A stretch of DNA of 64,000 nucleotides, taken from Sphingobacteriaceae bacterium (GTDB lineage Bacteria; Bacteroidota; Bacteroidia; Sphingobacteriales; Sphingobacteriaceae). Below, in pieces: positions 1 to 9,762 of the stretch. The notes below the pieces were generated by a model that was given only the letters and a program-made list of their open reading frames with translations, searched no databases and had not been told where the DNA came from. The position numbers and the translations under genes are program-made. The stretch's first letter is position 1, and the number at the start of each line of letters is the position of its first letter. The stretch lies in NCBI GenBank assembly GCA_947459195.1, contig CANHCS010000001.1, positions 1 through 64,000 on the forward strand, written 5' to 3'.

Positions 1-448
1 GATTCCCCATACCATAAATACAAGAGACAGAAGAAACCACAATGAGGTCTCGCCTCCCCGACATGAGGGCAGAAGTGGTCCGGAGGCGTAATTTTTCGAT
101 CTCTTCGTTGATGGAAAGATCTTTTTCGATGTAAGTATTGCTGGAAGGGATATAAGCCTCCGGCTGATAATAGTCGTAGTAAGAAACAAAATAGTTGACA
201 GAATTTTCTGGGAAAAACTGCTTGAATTCACCATAAAGTTGTGCTGCCAGCGTTTTATTATGGCTCAGGATGAGCGTAGGTTTCTGGGTTTGCTGTATGA
301 CATTGGCAATACTGAAGGTTTTTCCCGATCCGGTGACCCCCAAGAGCGTTTGGTAATGTTCCTGTTGGCGTACTCCTTCCACCAATTGCTGGATGGCTTC
401 AGGCTGATCGCCGGTGGGCAGGTATTCGGAAGTGAGTTTAAATTCCAT
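1..448 (-). CDS. uvrB: Excinuclease ABC subunit B (UvrB), N-terminal part; gene runs off the left edge
   Basis: Minus-strand translation from 448 reads [26 protein letters not shown]...[17 protein letters not shown]...[48 protein letters not shown], with UvrB Walker A and the [14 protein letters not shown] motif. Confidence 0.95.
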   Translation of the reverse strand, partial: MEFKLTSEYLPTGDQPEAIQQLVEGVRQQEHYQTLLGVTGSGKTFSIANVIQQTQKPTLILSHNKTLAAQLYGEFKQFFPENSVNYFVSYYDYYQPEAYIPSSNTYIEKDLSINEEIEKLRLRTTSALMSGRRDLIVVSSVSCIYGMGN

Positions 449-509
449 CTGCCTGTAAAGATACGACGTGGTTTAACAGATTAAGTCCAATAAAATTGTA
501 AATTTAGCT

Positions 510-1154
510 ATGCCCTTTATTCTGACTCAACAGCCCTCCATTGGGAATCATTTTTTAGCCGAATTACGTGATGCGCAAATTCAGCAGGACAGCATGCGCT
601 TCCGAAAAAATTTAGAACGCTTAGGCGAGATCTTTGCCTATGAAATCAGTAAAAATTTAAGTTTCAGCCAAAGCGATATTGAAACTCCTCTGGGTACGGC
701 CACCACGCCTTTGTTGAACGAAATGCCTGTTTTGTCAACTATTTTGCGTGCCGGTTTGCCACTTCACCAGGGTTTGCTCAACTTTTTTGATGGGGCTGAT
801 TCCGCTTTCATTGGGGCATTTCGTAAAACGCATAAGACCGGAAAATTCACCATTGAATTGAAATATTTTACCTCCCCCAATTTGAATGGCCGAACCTTGA
901 TTCTGGCTGATCCGATGATGGCCACCGGGCAGAGTATCGTGCTTTGCTGCAAGGAATTGATGCGTCAGTATAAAATAAAAGACCTGCACATTGTGTCGGT
1001 TATTGCCAGTACTGAGGGCTTGGCGCATGTGCAGGCCCATTTACCCAAAGCGAAAATTTGGTTGGGCGATTTGGATGATGAACTTACCTCCAAATCATAC
1101 ATTGTACCAGGTTTGGGCGATGCAGGTGATTTAGCCTTTGGAGAAAAGGTTTAA
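510..1154 (+). CDS. upp: Uracil phosphoribosyltransferase
   Basis: 214-aa ORF with ILADPMMATGQS PRPP-binding motif and PVLSTILRAGLPLHQGLL typical of UPRTase. Confidence 0.9.
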   Translation: MPFILTQQPSIGNHFLAELRDAQIQQDSMRFRKNLERLGEIFAYEISKNLSFSQSDIETPLGTATTPLLNEMPVLSTILRAGLPLHQGLLNFFDGADSAFIGAFRKTHKTGKFTIELKYFTSPNLNGRTLILADPMMATGQSIVLCCKELMRQYKIKDLHIVSVIASTEGLAHVQAHLPKAKIWLGDLDDELTSKSYIVPGLGDAGDLAFGEKV

Positions 1155-1176
1155 TTGTGCAGCTTTGTAAGCCCGC

Positions 1177-1869
1177 ATGAAGTACAAACATTTATTTTTC
1201 GACCTCGACCATACCATTTGGGATTTCGACCGGAATGCAGAAGAAACGCTGCAAGAACTGTATCACACCTATCGACTAAAAAACCTCGGAATTCATTCGC
1301 CCGATGCATTCATTGAAACTTATACCCTCAATAATCATCAGCTTTGGGCTGATTATCACCTGGGTAAAATATCAAAAGAGGAGTTGAGAGAGACCCGTTT
1401 CAGTAAAACTTTCTTGGATATGGGTCTGCATCCCGACCTCATTCCGCGTCAATTTGAAGATGATTACGTGCGGATTTGTCCTACTAAAACCAATCTTTTT
1501 CCGGAAGCGCATGAAACCCTGGCCTATCTTCAGGATAAATATATTTTGCACATCATTTCGAATGGTTTCAAAGAATCTACTGAGATGAAAATTGAGCTGA
1601 CCGGTTTAGCCAAGTATTTCGGAAATATCTTCATCTCTGAGGTGATCGGCTTCAACAAGCCCGACGCTGCTATTTTTAAGCATGTTTTAGTACAGGCCGG
1701 AGCTGAAGTACATCATAGTTTGATGATTGGCGACAGTCTGGAAGCAGATGTACGTGGCGCTTTAAGTTTTGGGATGGATGCGATTTATTTCAACCCGGAT
1801 AAAAAAGAAAAACCGGAAGACATCCCTGAGCAAATTCATCACCTTAGTGAATTAAAACAACTATTATGA
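1177..1869 (+). CDS. HAD-family hydrolase, YjjG-like pyrimidine nucleotidase
   Basis: FFDLDHTIWDFDRNAEETL motif I; HIISNGFKES motif II; GFNKPDAAIF; MIGDSLEADVRGA motif IV. Confidence 0.88.
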   Translation: MKYKHLFFDLDHTIWDFDRNAEETLQELYHTYRLKNLGIHSPDAFIETYTLNNHQLWADYHLGKISKEELRETRFSKTFLDMGLHPDLIPRQFEDDYVRICPTKTNLFPEAHETLAYLQDKYILHIISNGFKESTEMKIELTGLAKYFGNIFISEVIGFNKPDAAIFKHVLVQAGAEVHHSLMIGDSLEADVRGALSFGMDAIYFNPDKKEKPEDIPEQIHHLSELKQLL

Positions 1870-2393
1870 GCATGCAACAAATGGCCGATCGGACTTTGAA
1901 GATTCTTGATCGATACGAACAATTTTTAAACCAGGTTGCTGAGTCAGATTTTAAATTGAACCCTGTTGAGGGCGTTTGGTCTTACTCAGAAGTATATTCG
2001 CATATTTTCACCGCTAACCATGCGTGTTTAATCGCCATTCAGAATTGTATTCAGGGTAAGAGTATTGATTCGAAAGAGCCTGCCAGTATTGCTGGTCGAC
2101 TGATCTTATTTTTTGGAATCTTCCCTCCCGTCAAAATTAAAGCACCTGAACGCATTGCCGCTATGGTTAAGAAAATTTCGAAGGAGGAGGCGCAAGTTCA
2201 AGTGCAAAAATTCAGGGAAAATTTGATAGAACTGCTCCCGAAAATGGAACAAGCTTCGCCTACGCAAAAGGCCAAGCATCCCCGAATGGGACTTTTTAAT
2301 GTACGCCAATGGTTACGTTTCATTGAAATTCACACGCTGCATCATGAAAAGCAGCTTTATCGGGTCAAAGGCATGCTCAAAAAATCTCGATAA
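1866..2393 (+). CDS. DinB-like damage-inducible/metal-dependent hydrolase-fold protein
   Basis: 175-aa ORF overlapping the HAD stop (ATGA); WSYSEVYSHIFTANH and IEIHTLHHEKQLYRVK His pattern of DinB_2-like proteins. Confidence 0.65.
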   Translation: MSMQQMADRTLKILDRYEQFLNQVAESDFKLNPVEGVWSYSEVYSHIFTANHACLIAIQNCIQGKSIDSKEPASIAGRLILFFGIFPPVKIKAPERIAAMVKKISKEEAQVQVQKFRENLIELLPKMEQASPTQKAKHPRMGLFNVRQWLRFIEIHTLHHEKQLYRVKGMLKKSR

Positions 2394-2457
2394 CTTCATC
2401 TAAGCTTAACTATTTATTCATATTCGGCTGCTTTCTTTGCTTAAAAGAATCATATTG

Positions 2458-2580
2458 ATGTTAAGTGATTTAGCACCCTTTGTTTTTGCGAGTTTATTGC
2501 TCTTGCTGGTCGGTTTTTGGTTCAGTCCGTATGAACTTAAAATCGAAGAGCATGACGAGGAGGAAATCTTGTATTTGTAG
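2458..2580 (+). CDS. Candidate 40-aa single-pass membrane protein (smORF)
   Basis: ATG...TAG reading MLSDLAPFVFASLLLLLVGFWFSPYELKIEEHDEEEILYL: one hydrophobic segment followed by an acidic tail; lies in an otherwise unexplained 248-bp gap; below the supplied ORF cutoff. Confidence 0.4.
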   Translation: MLSDLAPFVFASLLLLLVGFWFSPYELKIEEHDEEEILYL

Positions 2581-2641
2581 ATTTTTTATCCGGCCCTTCG
2601 CAGAAATTATCTTATAATTGTTTTGATCTTCGTATCCGCAT

Positions 2642-3625
2642 ATGATCAAACAGTTCAGGACCTTCCATCCCTTTAATATACCGCTGCTGATACTTGGCGC
2701 ATTGTTTTTGCGCTTTGTTCTTTGGGATGAATCACTTGCTGCTGATCTTTCATTTCATCAATTATATCAGCATTTGCTGCTTGATCATCTACCTGCTTTA
2801 CAATTGGGAGGAGGAACTCATTTTATGCTTAGTTTGAGTATCCTCATTATTCAGGCATTTTGGTTCAATTCAATTGTAAACACACATAATTTGATTGGTA
2901 AAGCCAGTTTTTTACCTGCTTTGCTCTTTATTATTTGTGCCAATTTGCTGAACTCATTTGTTTATTTCGGACCGGTACAGGTACTCAATTTCTTTGTCAT
3001 CTGGCTTTTGAATGAATTCTTTAAAATGTATCGGGTGCAAGAAATCAGACCTTTGATTTACAATGCCGGAATGATAATTGCATTGGGAACAATCATTTAC
3101 ACCCCTTTTGTTTTAATGCTGCCACTCATCTGGATCAGCCTGCTGATTTTCAGACCATTCAATTGGAGAGAATGGATGCTTGGCCTTTTGGGATTCCTGA
3201 CAGTTTTCTTCTTTCTGGGGTTTTATTATTACTGGAATGATGCACTTGCACTTAGTCAGTCAGCCTGGACCAATCCTGTTGGCCTTGCTCCAATTAAAAC
3301 TTTCAATTATTGGATCCTATTACCCTTAGGCATAGTGAGCATCTTAAGTTTTATTCAATTGAGAATGAACTTTTTCAAGAGCGTGGTGCACATCCGAAAA
3401 TCGTATCAGTTATTATTCATGTTCTTTTTGATGGCCCTGGTTTCAGCCAGTCCGAAGTTTGGGGCAATGAGCAATCATTATTTATTGGCGGCGGCACCAC
3501 TGGCAGTCTTGTTCTCCTATTACTTTATGCATGCTGCAAAAAAATGGATTTATGAGGGTGTTTTTTTCTTATTACTGGCCTCTATTTTCATTTTCGAGTT
3601 CTTCCCGGACTTTAACTTTTTTTAA
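2642..3625 (+). CDS. DUF6427-like multi-pass membrane protein
   Basis: 327-aa highly hydrophobic ORF with many TM segments; resembles the Bacteroidota DUF6427 family. Confidence 0.65.
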   Translation: MIKQFRTFHPFNIPLLILGALFLRFVLWDESLAADLSFHQLYQHLLLDHLPALQLGGGTHFMLSLSILIIQAFWFNSIVNTHNLIGKASFLPALLFIICANLLNSFVYFGPVQVLNFFVIWLLNEFFKMYRVQEIRPLIYNAGMIIALGTIIYTPFVLMLPLIWISLLIFRPFNWREWMLGLLGFLTVFFFLGFYYYWNDALALSQSAWTNPVGLAPIKTFNYWILLPLGIVSILSFIQLRMNFFKSVVHIRKSYQLLFMFFLMALVSASPKFGAMSNHYLLAAAPLAVLFSYYFMHAAKKWIYEGVFFLLLASIFIFEFFPDFNFF

Positions 3626-3670
3626 CAGATCGGGTCTCCGAAAATTCACTAAATTGAATAGCTTTGTAGT

Positions 3671-4363
3671 ATGAAATTTGGTGTAGTTACCTTCCCCGGG
3701 TCCAATTGCGATCAGGACATGATCGATGTGCTGAGCAATATCATGGGTCAACAAGTAGAAAATTTATGGCATAAAAATCACGACCTCAAAGGGGTGGATA
3801 TGGTGATTTTGCCTGGTGGGTTTTCTTACGGCGATTACCTGCGTTCCGGCGCCATTGCTCGTTTTTCGCCCGTAATGCAAGAGGTAATTGCATTTGCGAA
3901 AAGGGGAGGCTATGTAATGGGTATCTGTAACGGATTTCAAATTCTTACCGAAGCCGGTTTGGTTCCTGGAGCTTTACTGCATAACCGAAACCGTAAATTC
4001 ATTTGTAAGAACATCTATCTCAAACCCGAAACCAATTACAGTTTAGTAAGTGCCGAACTTGATTTAAACAAGGCTCTTAAAATTCCGATTGCCCATGGAG
4101 AAGGCAATTATTTCGCTAAACCTGAGGAACTCCAAGCAATGAAGGATCAGGATCAGATCTTGTTCCGTTATTGTGATGAAAATGCACAAGTAACAGAAGC
4201 TGCCAATCCCAATGGGTCAATTGACAACATCGCGGGGGTTTGCAACGAAGGCAGAAATGTATTTGGCATGATGCCCCATCCTGAAAGAGCCGCCGATTCG
4301 GTTTTAGCCAATCAGGATGGTTTGGGGATTTTTGAATCAATTTTAAAAATGGCCCTGGCCTAA
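3671..4363 (+). CDS. purQ: Phosphoribosylformylglycinamidine synthase subunit PurQ
   Basis: MKFGVVTFPGSNCDQDM, GGFSYGDYLRSGAIA, GICNGFQILTEAGLVPGALL, MMPHPERA class I amidotransferase motifs. Confidence 0.96.
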   Translation: MKFGVVTFPGSNCDQDMIDVLSNIMGQQVENLWHKNHDLKGVDMVILPGGFSYGDYLRSGAIARFSPVMQEVIAFAKRGGYVMGICNGFQILTEAGLVPGALLHNRNRKFICKNIYLKPETNYSLVSAELDLNKALKIPIAHGEGNYFAKPEELQAMKDQDQILFRYCDENAQVTEAANPNGSIDNIAGVCNEGRNVFGMMPHPERAADSVLANQDGLGIFESILKMALA

Positions 4364-4367
4364 GCCT

Positions 4368-5120
4368 GTGAATAACCTGGTCATCGATATCGGGAACTCA
4401 GGTCTCAAGTTGGCGATTTTTCATCAACGCAAGCTGGTCCACAAAATCCTCCTTCAACAAATAGATCCCACCCAAGTCCGACAGCTCGTTAAAGAGTATG
4501 AAGTTGAAAATAGCCTGCTCTCATCAGTTGGTCAAGACGCGGAAGCAATAGCAAACCTGCTCAAAACTATTACCGTTTATCAGCGTTTTTCATCCAACAC
4601 GGCATTGCCTTTGATCAATGAATATAAAAGCCCGGAAACATTGGGTTCAGATCGTTTAGCCGGCCTGATGGGTGCCAGATTTATATATCCGGATCAGCCA
4701 GTTTTGGTGATAGATGCCGGAACCTGTATTACTTATGATTTGATTGATGATAAAAGTAGGTATGAAGGCGGCAGTATCAGTCCGGGAATCCAAATGCGCT
4801 TAAAGGCCTTAAATCATTTCACGGGTAAACTTCCTTTAGTTGATTTTGACCCAGATTTTGAGGGTTTAATTGGTAGAGATACCCGCGAATCTATTTTATC
4901 TGGAGTAATCAACGGCGTCGTAGCCGAAGTGGAAGGTTTTATCCAAAAATATAGTCAGCGACGTGCTCATTTGCGGGTGATACTATGTGGCGGAGATGCC
5001 CGTTTTTTTGATACTCGCCTTAAAAATAGCATCTTTGCCAACTATCTTTCTTGTGAACCCGATTTAGTGCTAATAGGTTTGAATGAAGTTATCTGTCATC
5101 AACATGATCAAAAAAGTTAA
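4368..5120 (+). CDS. coaX: Type III pantothenate kinase
   Basis: GTG start; MNNLVIDIGNSGLKLAIF, LGSDRLAGLMGARFIYP, VIDAGTCITYDLID, GGSISPGIQMRLKALNHFTGKLP. Confidence 0.95.
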   Translation: MNNLVIDIGNSGLKLAIFHQRKLVHKILLQQIDPTQVRQLVKEYEVENSLLSSVGQDAEAIANLLKTITVYQRFSSNTALPLINEYKSPETLGSDRLAGLMGARFIYPDQPVLVIDAGTCITYDLIDDKSRYEGGSISPGIQMRLKALNHFTGKLPLVDFDPDFEGLIGRDTRESILSGVINGVVAEVEGFIQKYSQRRAHLRVILCGGDARFFDTRLKNSIFANYLSCEPDLVLIGLNEVICHQHDQKS

Positions 5121-6396
5121 ATATATCGCTGTATGTATCATATTATTTTTTGCGGTAAATGTGCATGCGCAAAATACCACCAATTCGCCCTACAGCCAAT
5201 TTGGCTTAGGTGATATCAAACCTGCATTAATTGCTCAAAATATCGGTATGGGTGGCCTGGCTATGGGTATTCGTAAAGCTGGAGGCTACAATAATATTAA
5301 CGTTGCCAATCCTGCAGCTTACAGTGCGATCAACCTCAGCACCTTTGATATTGGTGCTACCATTGATTTTAGAACACTCAGTAAATCGAGTATGTCTGAA
5401 AGAACTACAAACGGTACTTTAAGTCATTTATTGATCGCTATTCCGGTCAATCCTAAATCTGCGCTTAGTTTTGGTTTGATGCCCTATTCAGATTTGGGAT
5501 ATCAATATCGTACCCATAAATTACTCGAAGATGTAAAAGTGGACCAGGTTTACGCAGGTGAAGGAGGTTTATCGAGAGCGCATTTGGGCTATGGCTATCA
5601 GGTAGCAAAAAATTTAAGTTTGGGTTTTAACATGGCCTACATCTTTGGAAATTTGAAGAATAAACAATCCACAGAATTTCCGGAGGATATAACCGCCTTG
5701 AGTTCAAGAAACCAAGCTGAAAAGAGTGTAGGAGGATTTAATTTTCAATATGGAATTCAATATGTGGTGAATCCGGAAGGAAAAAATGTATTGACCATCG
5801 GTTATTCGGGTACCACTTCCTCTAAATTAAATACCAATGGCTCCATGACCAGCTTCCGCTACAGCTATGATGCCATCAATCAGACTGAATCGGCCCCGAT
5901 AGATACCATTTACTTCAATCCGGAGGTGGCATCAAATATGCGTATTCCGCAAACACACAGCATTGGATTTGCCTTCGAAAGAGCTAACAAGTGGGTAATG
6001 GGGGCTGATTTTACCTATAGCAGATGGTCTCAATTTAGCGAAGGCGGCGTCAATGCCGGTTTAAATGATAGTTTTGGTATCGCCGTAGGGGGTCAATATA
6101 CCCCAGATTATACGGCAGTTTCCAACTATTTCAAATTGATCGACTACAGCTTGGGAGTCAGGTTCAATAAAACTTATATGAAAGTTCAGTCTCAGCAAAT
6201 CAATCAAACAGCCCTATGTTTTGGTTTAGGTTTGCCTTTGCCCTCAAACCGTACTGCTTTTTATAAAATTAATTTTGCCGCAGAGTGGGGTAAGAGAGGA
6301 ACTTTATCGAATAACTTGGTCCGTGAAAATTACCTAAATCTGCGTTTGGGCTTTACGCTCAACGACCGGTGGTTCATTAAACCTAAATACGATTAA
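5104..6396 (+). CDS. Outer-membrane beta-barrel protein (conserved Bacteroidota family)
   Basis: Signal peptide MIKKVKYIAVCIILFFAVNVHAQ; alternating beta-barrel pattern; ORF track start 5083 is a likely over-extension, 5104 is in frame and gives a clean signal peptide. Confidence 0.75.
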   Translation: MIKKVKYIAVCIILFFAVNVHAQNTTNSPYSQFGLGDIKPALIAQNIGMGGLAMGIRKAGGYNNINVANPAAYSAINLSTFDIGATIDFRTLSKSSMSERTTNGTLSHLLIAIPVNPKSALSFGLMPYSDLGYQYRTHKLLEDVKVDQVYAGEGGLSRAHLGYGYQVAKNLSLGFNMAYIFGNLKNKQSTEFPEDITALSSRNQAEKSVGGFNFQYGIQYVVNPEGKNVLTIGYSGTTSSKLNTNGSMTSFRYSYDAINQTESAPIDTIYFNPEVASNMRIPQTHSIGFAFERANKWVMGADFTYSRWSQFSEGGVNAGLNDSFGIAVGGQYTPDYTAVSNYFKLIDYSLGVRFNKTYMKVQSQQINQTALCFGLGLPLPSNRTAFYKINFAAEWGKRGTLSNNLVRENYLNLRLGFTLNDRWFIKPKYD

Positions 6397-6414
6397 TCTT
6401 TCAATTATAGCGGA

Positions 6415-6963
6415 ATGAAAGTCCGTTTCATTTATTTGAGCCTGTTTTTCATAGGCATGTTCTTGATCAGTTCTTGTGAAAACGATCTCAGGGAGGTGGA
6501 ACGCATCGCATCCCAAAAATCAGAAATCCCAATGGATCGAACCACAGGCCTTGAGCTCATTTATAGTGATGGAGCCCTGGTCAAAGCAAAATTAATTACC
6601 CCCGAATTGCTTCATTTCAAAACGAATAGTCCCTACTATGAGATGAAAAAAGGGGTCACCATTATCTTTCTGGATGTCAATCAGCAGGAATCAAGCCGAG
6701 TGGTAGCGGATTATGCCATTCGTCGTGAAAATGAAAAAAATATGGAACTCCGGAACAATGTGGTGGTTACCACCCGAGAAGGCAAAACCTTTAAATCGGA
6801 TGAACTAATCTGGGATGAAAATTTACGCCGGTTCTATTCTAATAAAACAGTAGCCATTAAAACAGTTTCGCAAACTATATTTGGAACGAAGTTTTGGGCA
6901 AATGAAGATTTCAGCTATTATGAAATAGAACAGTCTACCGGCAATTTTAATGTAGGTCAATAA
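6415..6963 (+). CDS. lptC: LPS export ABC transporter periplasmic protein LptC
   Basis: Lipoprotein-like N-terminus (LISSCEND), YSDGALVKAKLITPEL, NMELRNNVVVTTREGKTFKSDELIWDENLRRFYSNKTVAIKT typical of LptC. Confidence 0.88.
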   Translation: MKVRFIYLSLFFIGMFLISSCENDLREVERIASQKSEIPMDRTTGLELIYSDGALVKAKLITPELLHFKTNSPYYEMKKGVTIIFLDVNQQESSRVVADYAIRRENEKNMELRNNVVVTTREGKTFKSDELIWDENLRRFYSNKTVAIKTVSQTIFGTKFWANEDFSYYEIEQSTGNFNVGQ

Positions 6964-7055
6964 TCATAAGTTTTTAGCGCTGAATCACAATTTTATACCA
7001 ATTTTTCCGAAAATTTGTATCTTGCGCCTCTTTTGAAGAAACTAAAGCTAATCAT

Positions 7056-9167
7056 ATGGGAATAATGGGTTTCCTGCGAAATAGAGCAGGTGTTATCATT
7101 GTCAGTTTAATAGGACTTTCTGTCGTTGCATTTTTAATTAGCGATGCCGTTCGTTTGGGTAGTCCATTTTGGAGCGCCAGCAATAACCAAGTTGGTGAAG
7201 TAGCAGGAGAAACGATTGACATTCAATCTTTCAATGCTAAATTGGAAGAAAACGCCAATAATTTTAAGCAGCAAATGGGTCAATCTTCCCTAAGCACTCA
7301 AATGATGGCTTATGTGGTAGAAAACACCTGGAACCAAACAGTTTCTCAGATCTTACTTGAAAAAGAACTGAATTTGCTCGGCTTGCAAGTTGGCAAAACA
7401 GAACTGAATGACATGATCAGTGGTAAAAATCCTGATCCACAGGTATTACAAGCTTTTGGCAATCCGCAGACTGGCCAGATCAACCGCGATCAGTTGAATC
7501 AATTCTTAAATAATATAGAGAAAGAAGATGCTGCCAGCCCAATGCGTCAGCAGTGGGGCAATTTCTTACTTAACCTGACCCAGAACCGTTTAAGCGAGAA
7601 ATATTTCAACCTCGTAAAAAACAGTTTATACGTTACTACTTTAGAAGCTCGTGAAGATTACCAACAGCGTAACAAACTGGCCAGCTTCAAATACTTAAGT
7701 TTAGATTACACTTCTATTCCCGATCAACAAATCAAGTTGACAGACGGAGATTTCCAAGATTACTACGAAAAGAATAAATATCGGTTTAACAATAAAGTTG
7801 AAACCCGCAGTTTTGAATATGTGGTGTTCGATGCCAAGCCATCTAAAGCAGATTCAGCAGAAATCAATGCGAAGATTGTTAAGTTGACCAATGATTTCAG
7901 AGTAAGTGCCAACGATTCTTTATTTGTAAGCATCAACTCTGATACCAAAACACCAATTGCATATGTACGCAAAGGCCAATTGGAGCCGGCCTTAGATTCT
8001 GCAGTGTTCAAAGCAGTCGCAGGAACCTTGTTAGGCCCAATATTTACCGGTAATTCTTACAAACTGGCCAAAGTGCTGGATGTAAAAGTAGGTCCGGATT
8101 CAGTTTCGGCCAGCCATATTTTGATTAATCCGGCTACCGAGGGTGGTTTAGATAAAGCAAAAGCAAAAGCTGATTCAATTCGTAACCTGATTGCAAAAGG
8201 CGCAAGCTTTGCAGCATTGGCTAAACAGTTTGGTAGCGATGGCAGTAAAGATAAAGGTGGCGATTTGGGAACTTTTGGCAGAGGTGCCATGGTGCCTGCT
8301 TTTGAAAATGCAGTTTTCAACGGTAAAACTGGCGACCTAAAAGTAATTACCACCCAATTTGGAGTGCATGTCATTAACATTAACGCTCAAAAAGGATCTT
8401 CGAAAGTGGTAAAAGTCGCTTTAGTAGACAAATCATTGAGCAGCAGCAGCAAAACTCAACAAGCGGCTTATGCCAAAGCTTCTGCTTTCTTAAACAAAGC
8501 AAGCGATGCCAAAGCCTTTGATGAATTAGCTAAGCAGTCGAACTATAAAAAACTTATTGCACAAGATGTGGTAGGTACGCAAGCTGATCTTGCCGGTCTT
8601 GAAAATCCGCGTGAAATTATCCGTTGGGCTTATCGTGCCGATGTTGGTGACGTATCTGACCAGGTTTTTGAAACTGGCGATCAATTTGTAATCGCGAAGC
8701 TAACAGACGTAAAAGAAAAAGGCACACTTTCTTTAGAGCAGGTTAAAAAACAAATTGAACCACAGGTAATCAAAGAGGTTAAAGCCAACCGTTTGGAAGA
8801 AAAATTGAACCAGGCCTTGGCCGGAGCTTCCAGCTTAGAGCAGGTAGCTCAAAAAGTGGGTAAAACTGTAATCCCGGTTGAAAACCTGGTGTTCGCCAAT
8901 CCTATTTTACCGGGTATTGGGCAAGAAAATAAATTGGTGGGTGCAATATTTGGAGCACAGCCAGCAAAATTATCTAAAGCAATTAGAGGCGAGAGCGGCG
9001 TGTATGCCTTTATGGTCAACGGTATTTCAAATCCTGCACCTCTCTTAAACCCTGCAAAACAAAAACAACAACTGGTACAGTACCTTTACCAACGTGGTGC
9101 CGGTGCTGCATTTGGGGTTTTGCGTGATCAGGCTGATGTCAAAGATTACCGCGTAAAATTCTTTTAA
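7056..9167 (+). CDS. Peptidylprolyl isomerase, PpiD/SurA-N type membrane-anchored chaperone
   Basis: N-terminal TM helix, SurA_N-like region, parvulin signature ASHILINPATEGGLDKAKAKADSIRNLIAKGASFAALAKQFGSDGSKDKGGDLGTFGRGAMVPAFENAVF. Confidence 0.93.
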   Translation: MGIMGFLRNRAGVIIVSLIGLSVVAFLISDAVRLGSPFWSASNNQVGEVAGETIDIQSFNAKLEENANNFKQQMGQSSLSTQMMAYVVENTWNQTVSQILLEKELNLLGLQVGKTELNDMISGKNPDPQVLQAFGNPQTGQINRDQLNQFLNNIEKEDAASPMRQQWGNFLLNLTQNRLSEKYFNLVKNSLYVTTLEAREDYQQRNKLASFKYLSLDYTSIPDQQIKLTDGDFQDYYEKNKYRFNNKVETRSFEYVVFDAKPSKADSAEINAKIVKLTNDFRVSANDSLFVSINSDTKTPIAYVRKGQLEPALDSAVFKAVAGTLLGPIFTGNSYKLAKVLDVKVGPDSVSASHILINPATEGGLDKAKAKADSIRNLIAKGASFAALAKQFGSDGSKDKGGDLGTFGRGAMVPAFENAVFNGKTGDLKVITTQFGVHVININAQKGSSKVVKVALVDKSLSSSSKTQQAAYAKASAFLNKASDAKAFDELAKQSNYKKLIAQDVVGTQADLAGLENPREIIRWAYRADVGDVSDQVFETGDQFVIAKLTDVKEKGTLSLEQVKKQIEPQVIKEVKANRLEEKLNQALAGASSLEQVAQKVGKTVIPVENLVFANPILPGIGQENKLVGAIFGAQPAKLSKAIRGESGVYAFMVNGISNPAPLLNPAKQKQQLVQYLYQRGAGAAFGVLRDQADVKDYRVKFF

Positions 9168-9189
9168 GAAGCTTATTTCTTAACTTTAT

Positions 9190-9228
9190 ATCCGGGAAGA
9201 TTTACATCTTTCCGGATTTTTTATTTTT
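9190..9228 (+). terminator. Rho-independent terminator after the PpiD-like gene
   Basis: ATCCGGGAAGAT (9190-9201) / ATCTTTCCGGAT (9206-9217) stem with one G-T pair, 4-nt loop, followed by TTTTTATTTTT. Confidence 0.85.
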
Positions 9229-9233
9229 CAGCT

Positions 9234-9752
9234 ATGGACCTCGATTTAAATCTTAGAAATAAAGTTGCTGAAAGCGGCATTGTGAGTGTGGATCTGTCTA
9301 AATTTTATCCAACAGGTGAACGCATACTGTACGATATCAAGGACAACCTATTTCAGGGATTGATCTTACGTGAGAAAGACTTCAGAGAATATGTAAAGTT
9401 GCACGATTGGGCAGCATACACTGGTAAGCACGTAGCTATTCATTGCAGTACCGATGCCATTGTGCCTACTTGGGCATATATGTTGCTGGCTACCAAGTTA
9501 AGCCCCTATGCTGCAAGTATTGTTTTCGGCGACTTGGATTTACTCGAAACGGTCTTATTTGACAGGGCGCTTGCCAGTTTAGATTTGGAAAGTTATCGCG
9601 ATCAAAGGGTTGTGGTAAAAGGTTGCGGCGAAATCCCGGTTCCCGATTCGGCATATGTAAGCCTGGCAGCTAAGTTAGTGAATGTAGCAAAAAGCGTGAT
9701 GTATGGGGAGCCTTGTTCAACTGTGCCGCTCTTTAAAAGGAAAGATGTTTAA
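9234..9752 (+). CDS. DUF2480 family protein
   Basis: 172-aa ORF; VSVDLSKFYPTGERILYDIKDNLFQGLILREKDFREYVK and VVVKGCGEIPVPDSAYVSL characteristic of the family. Confidence 0.8.
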   Translation: MDLDLNLRNKVAESGIVSVDLSKFYPTGERILYDIKDNLFQGLILREKDFREYVKLHDWAAYTGKHVAIHCSTDAIVPTWAYMLLATKLSPYAASIVFGDLDLLETVLFDRALASLDLESYRDQRVVVKGCGEIPVPDSAYVSLAAKLVNVAKSVMYGEPCSTVPLFKRKDV

Positions 9753-9762
9753 ATTCATCCAC

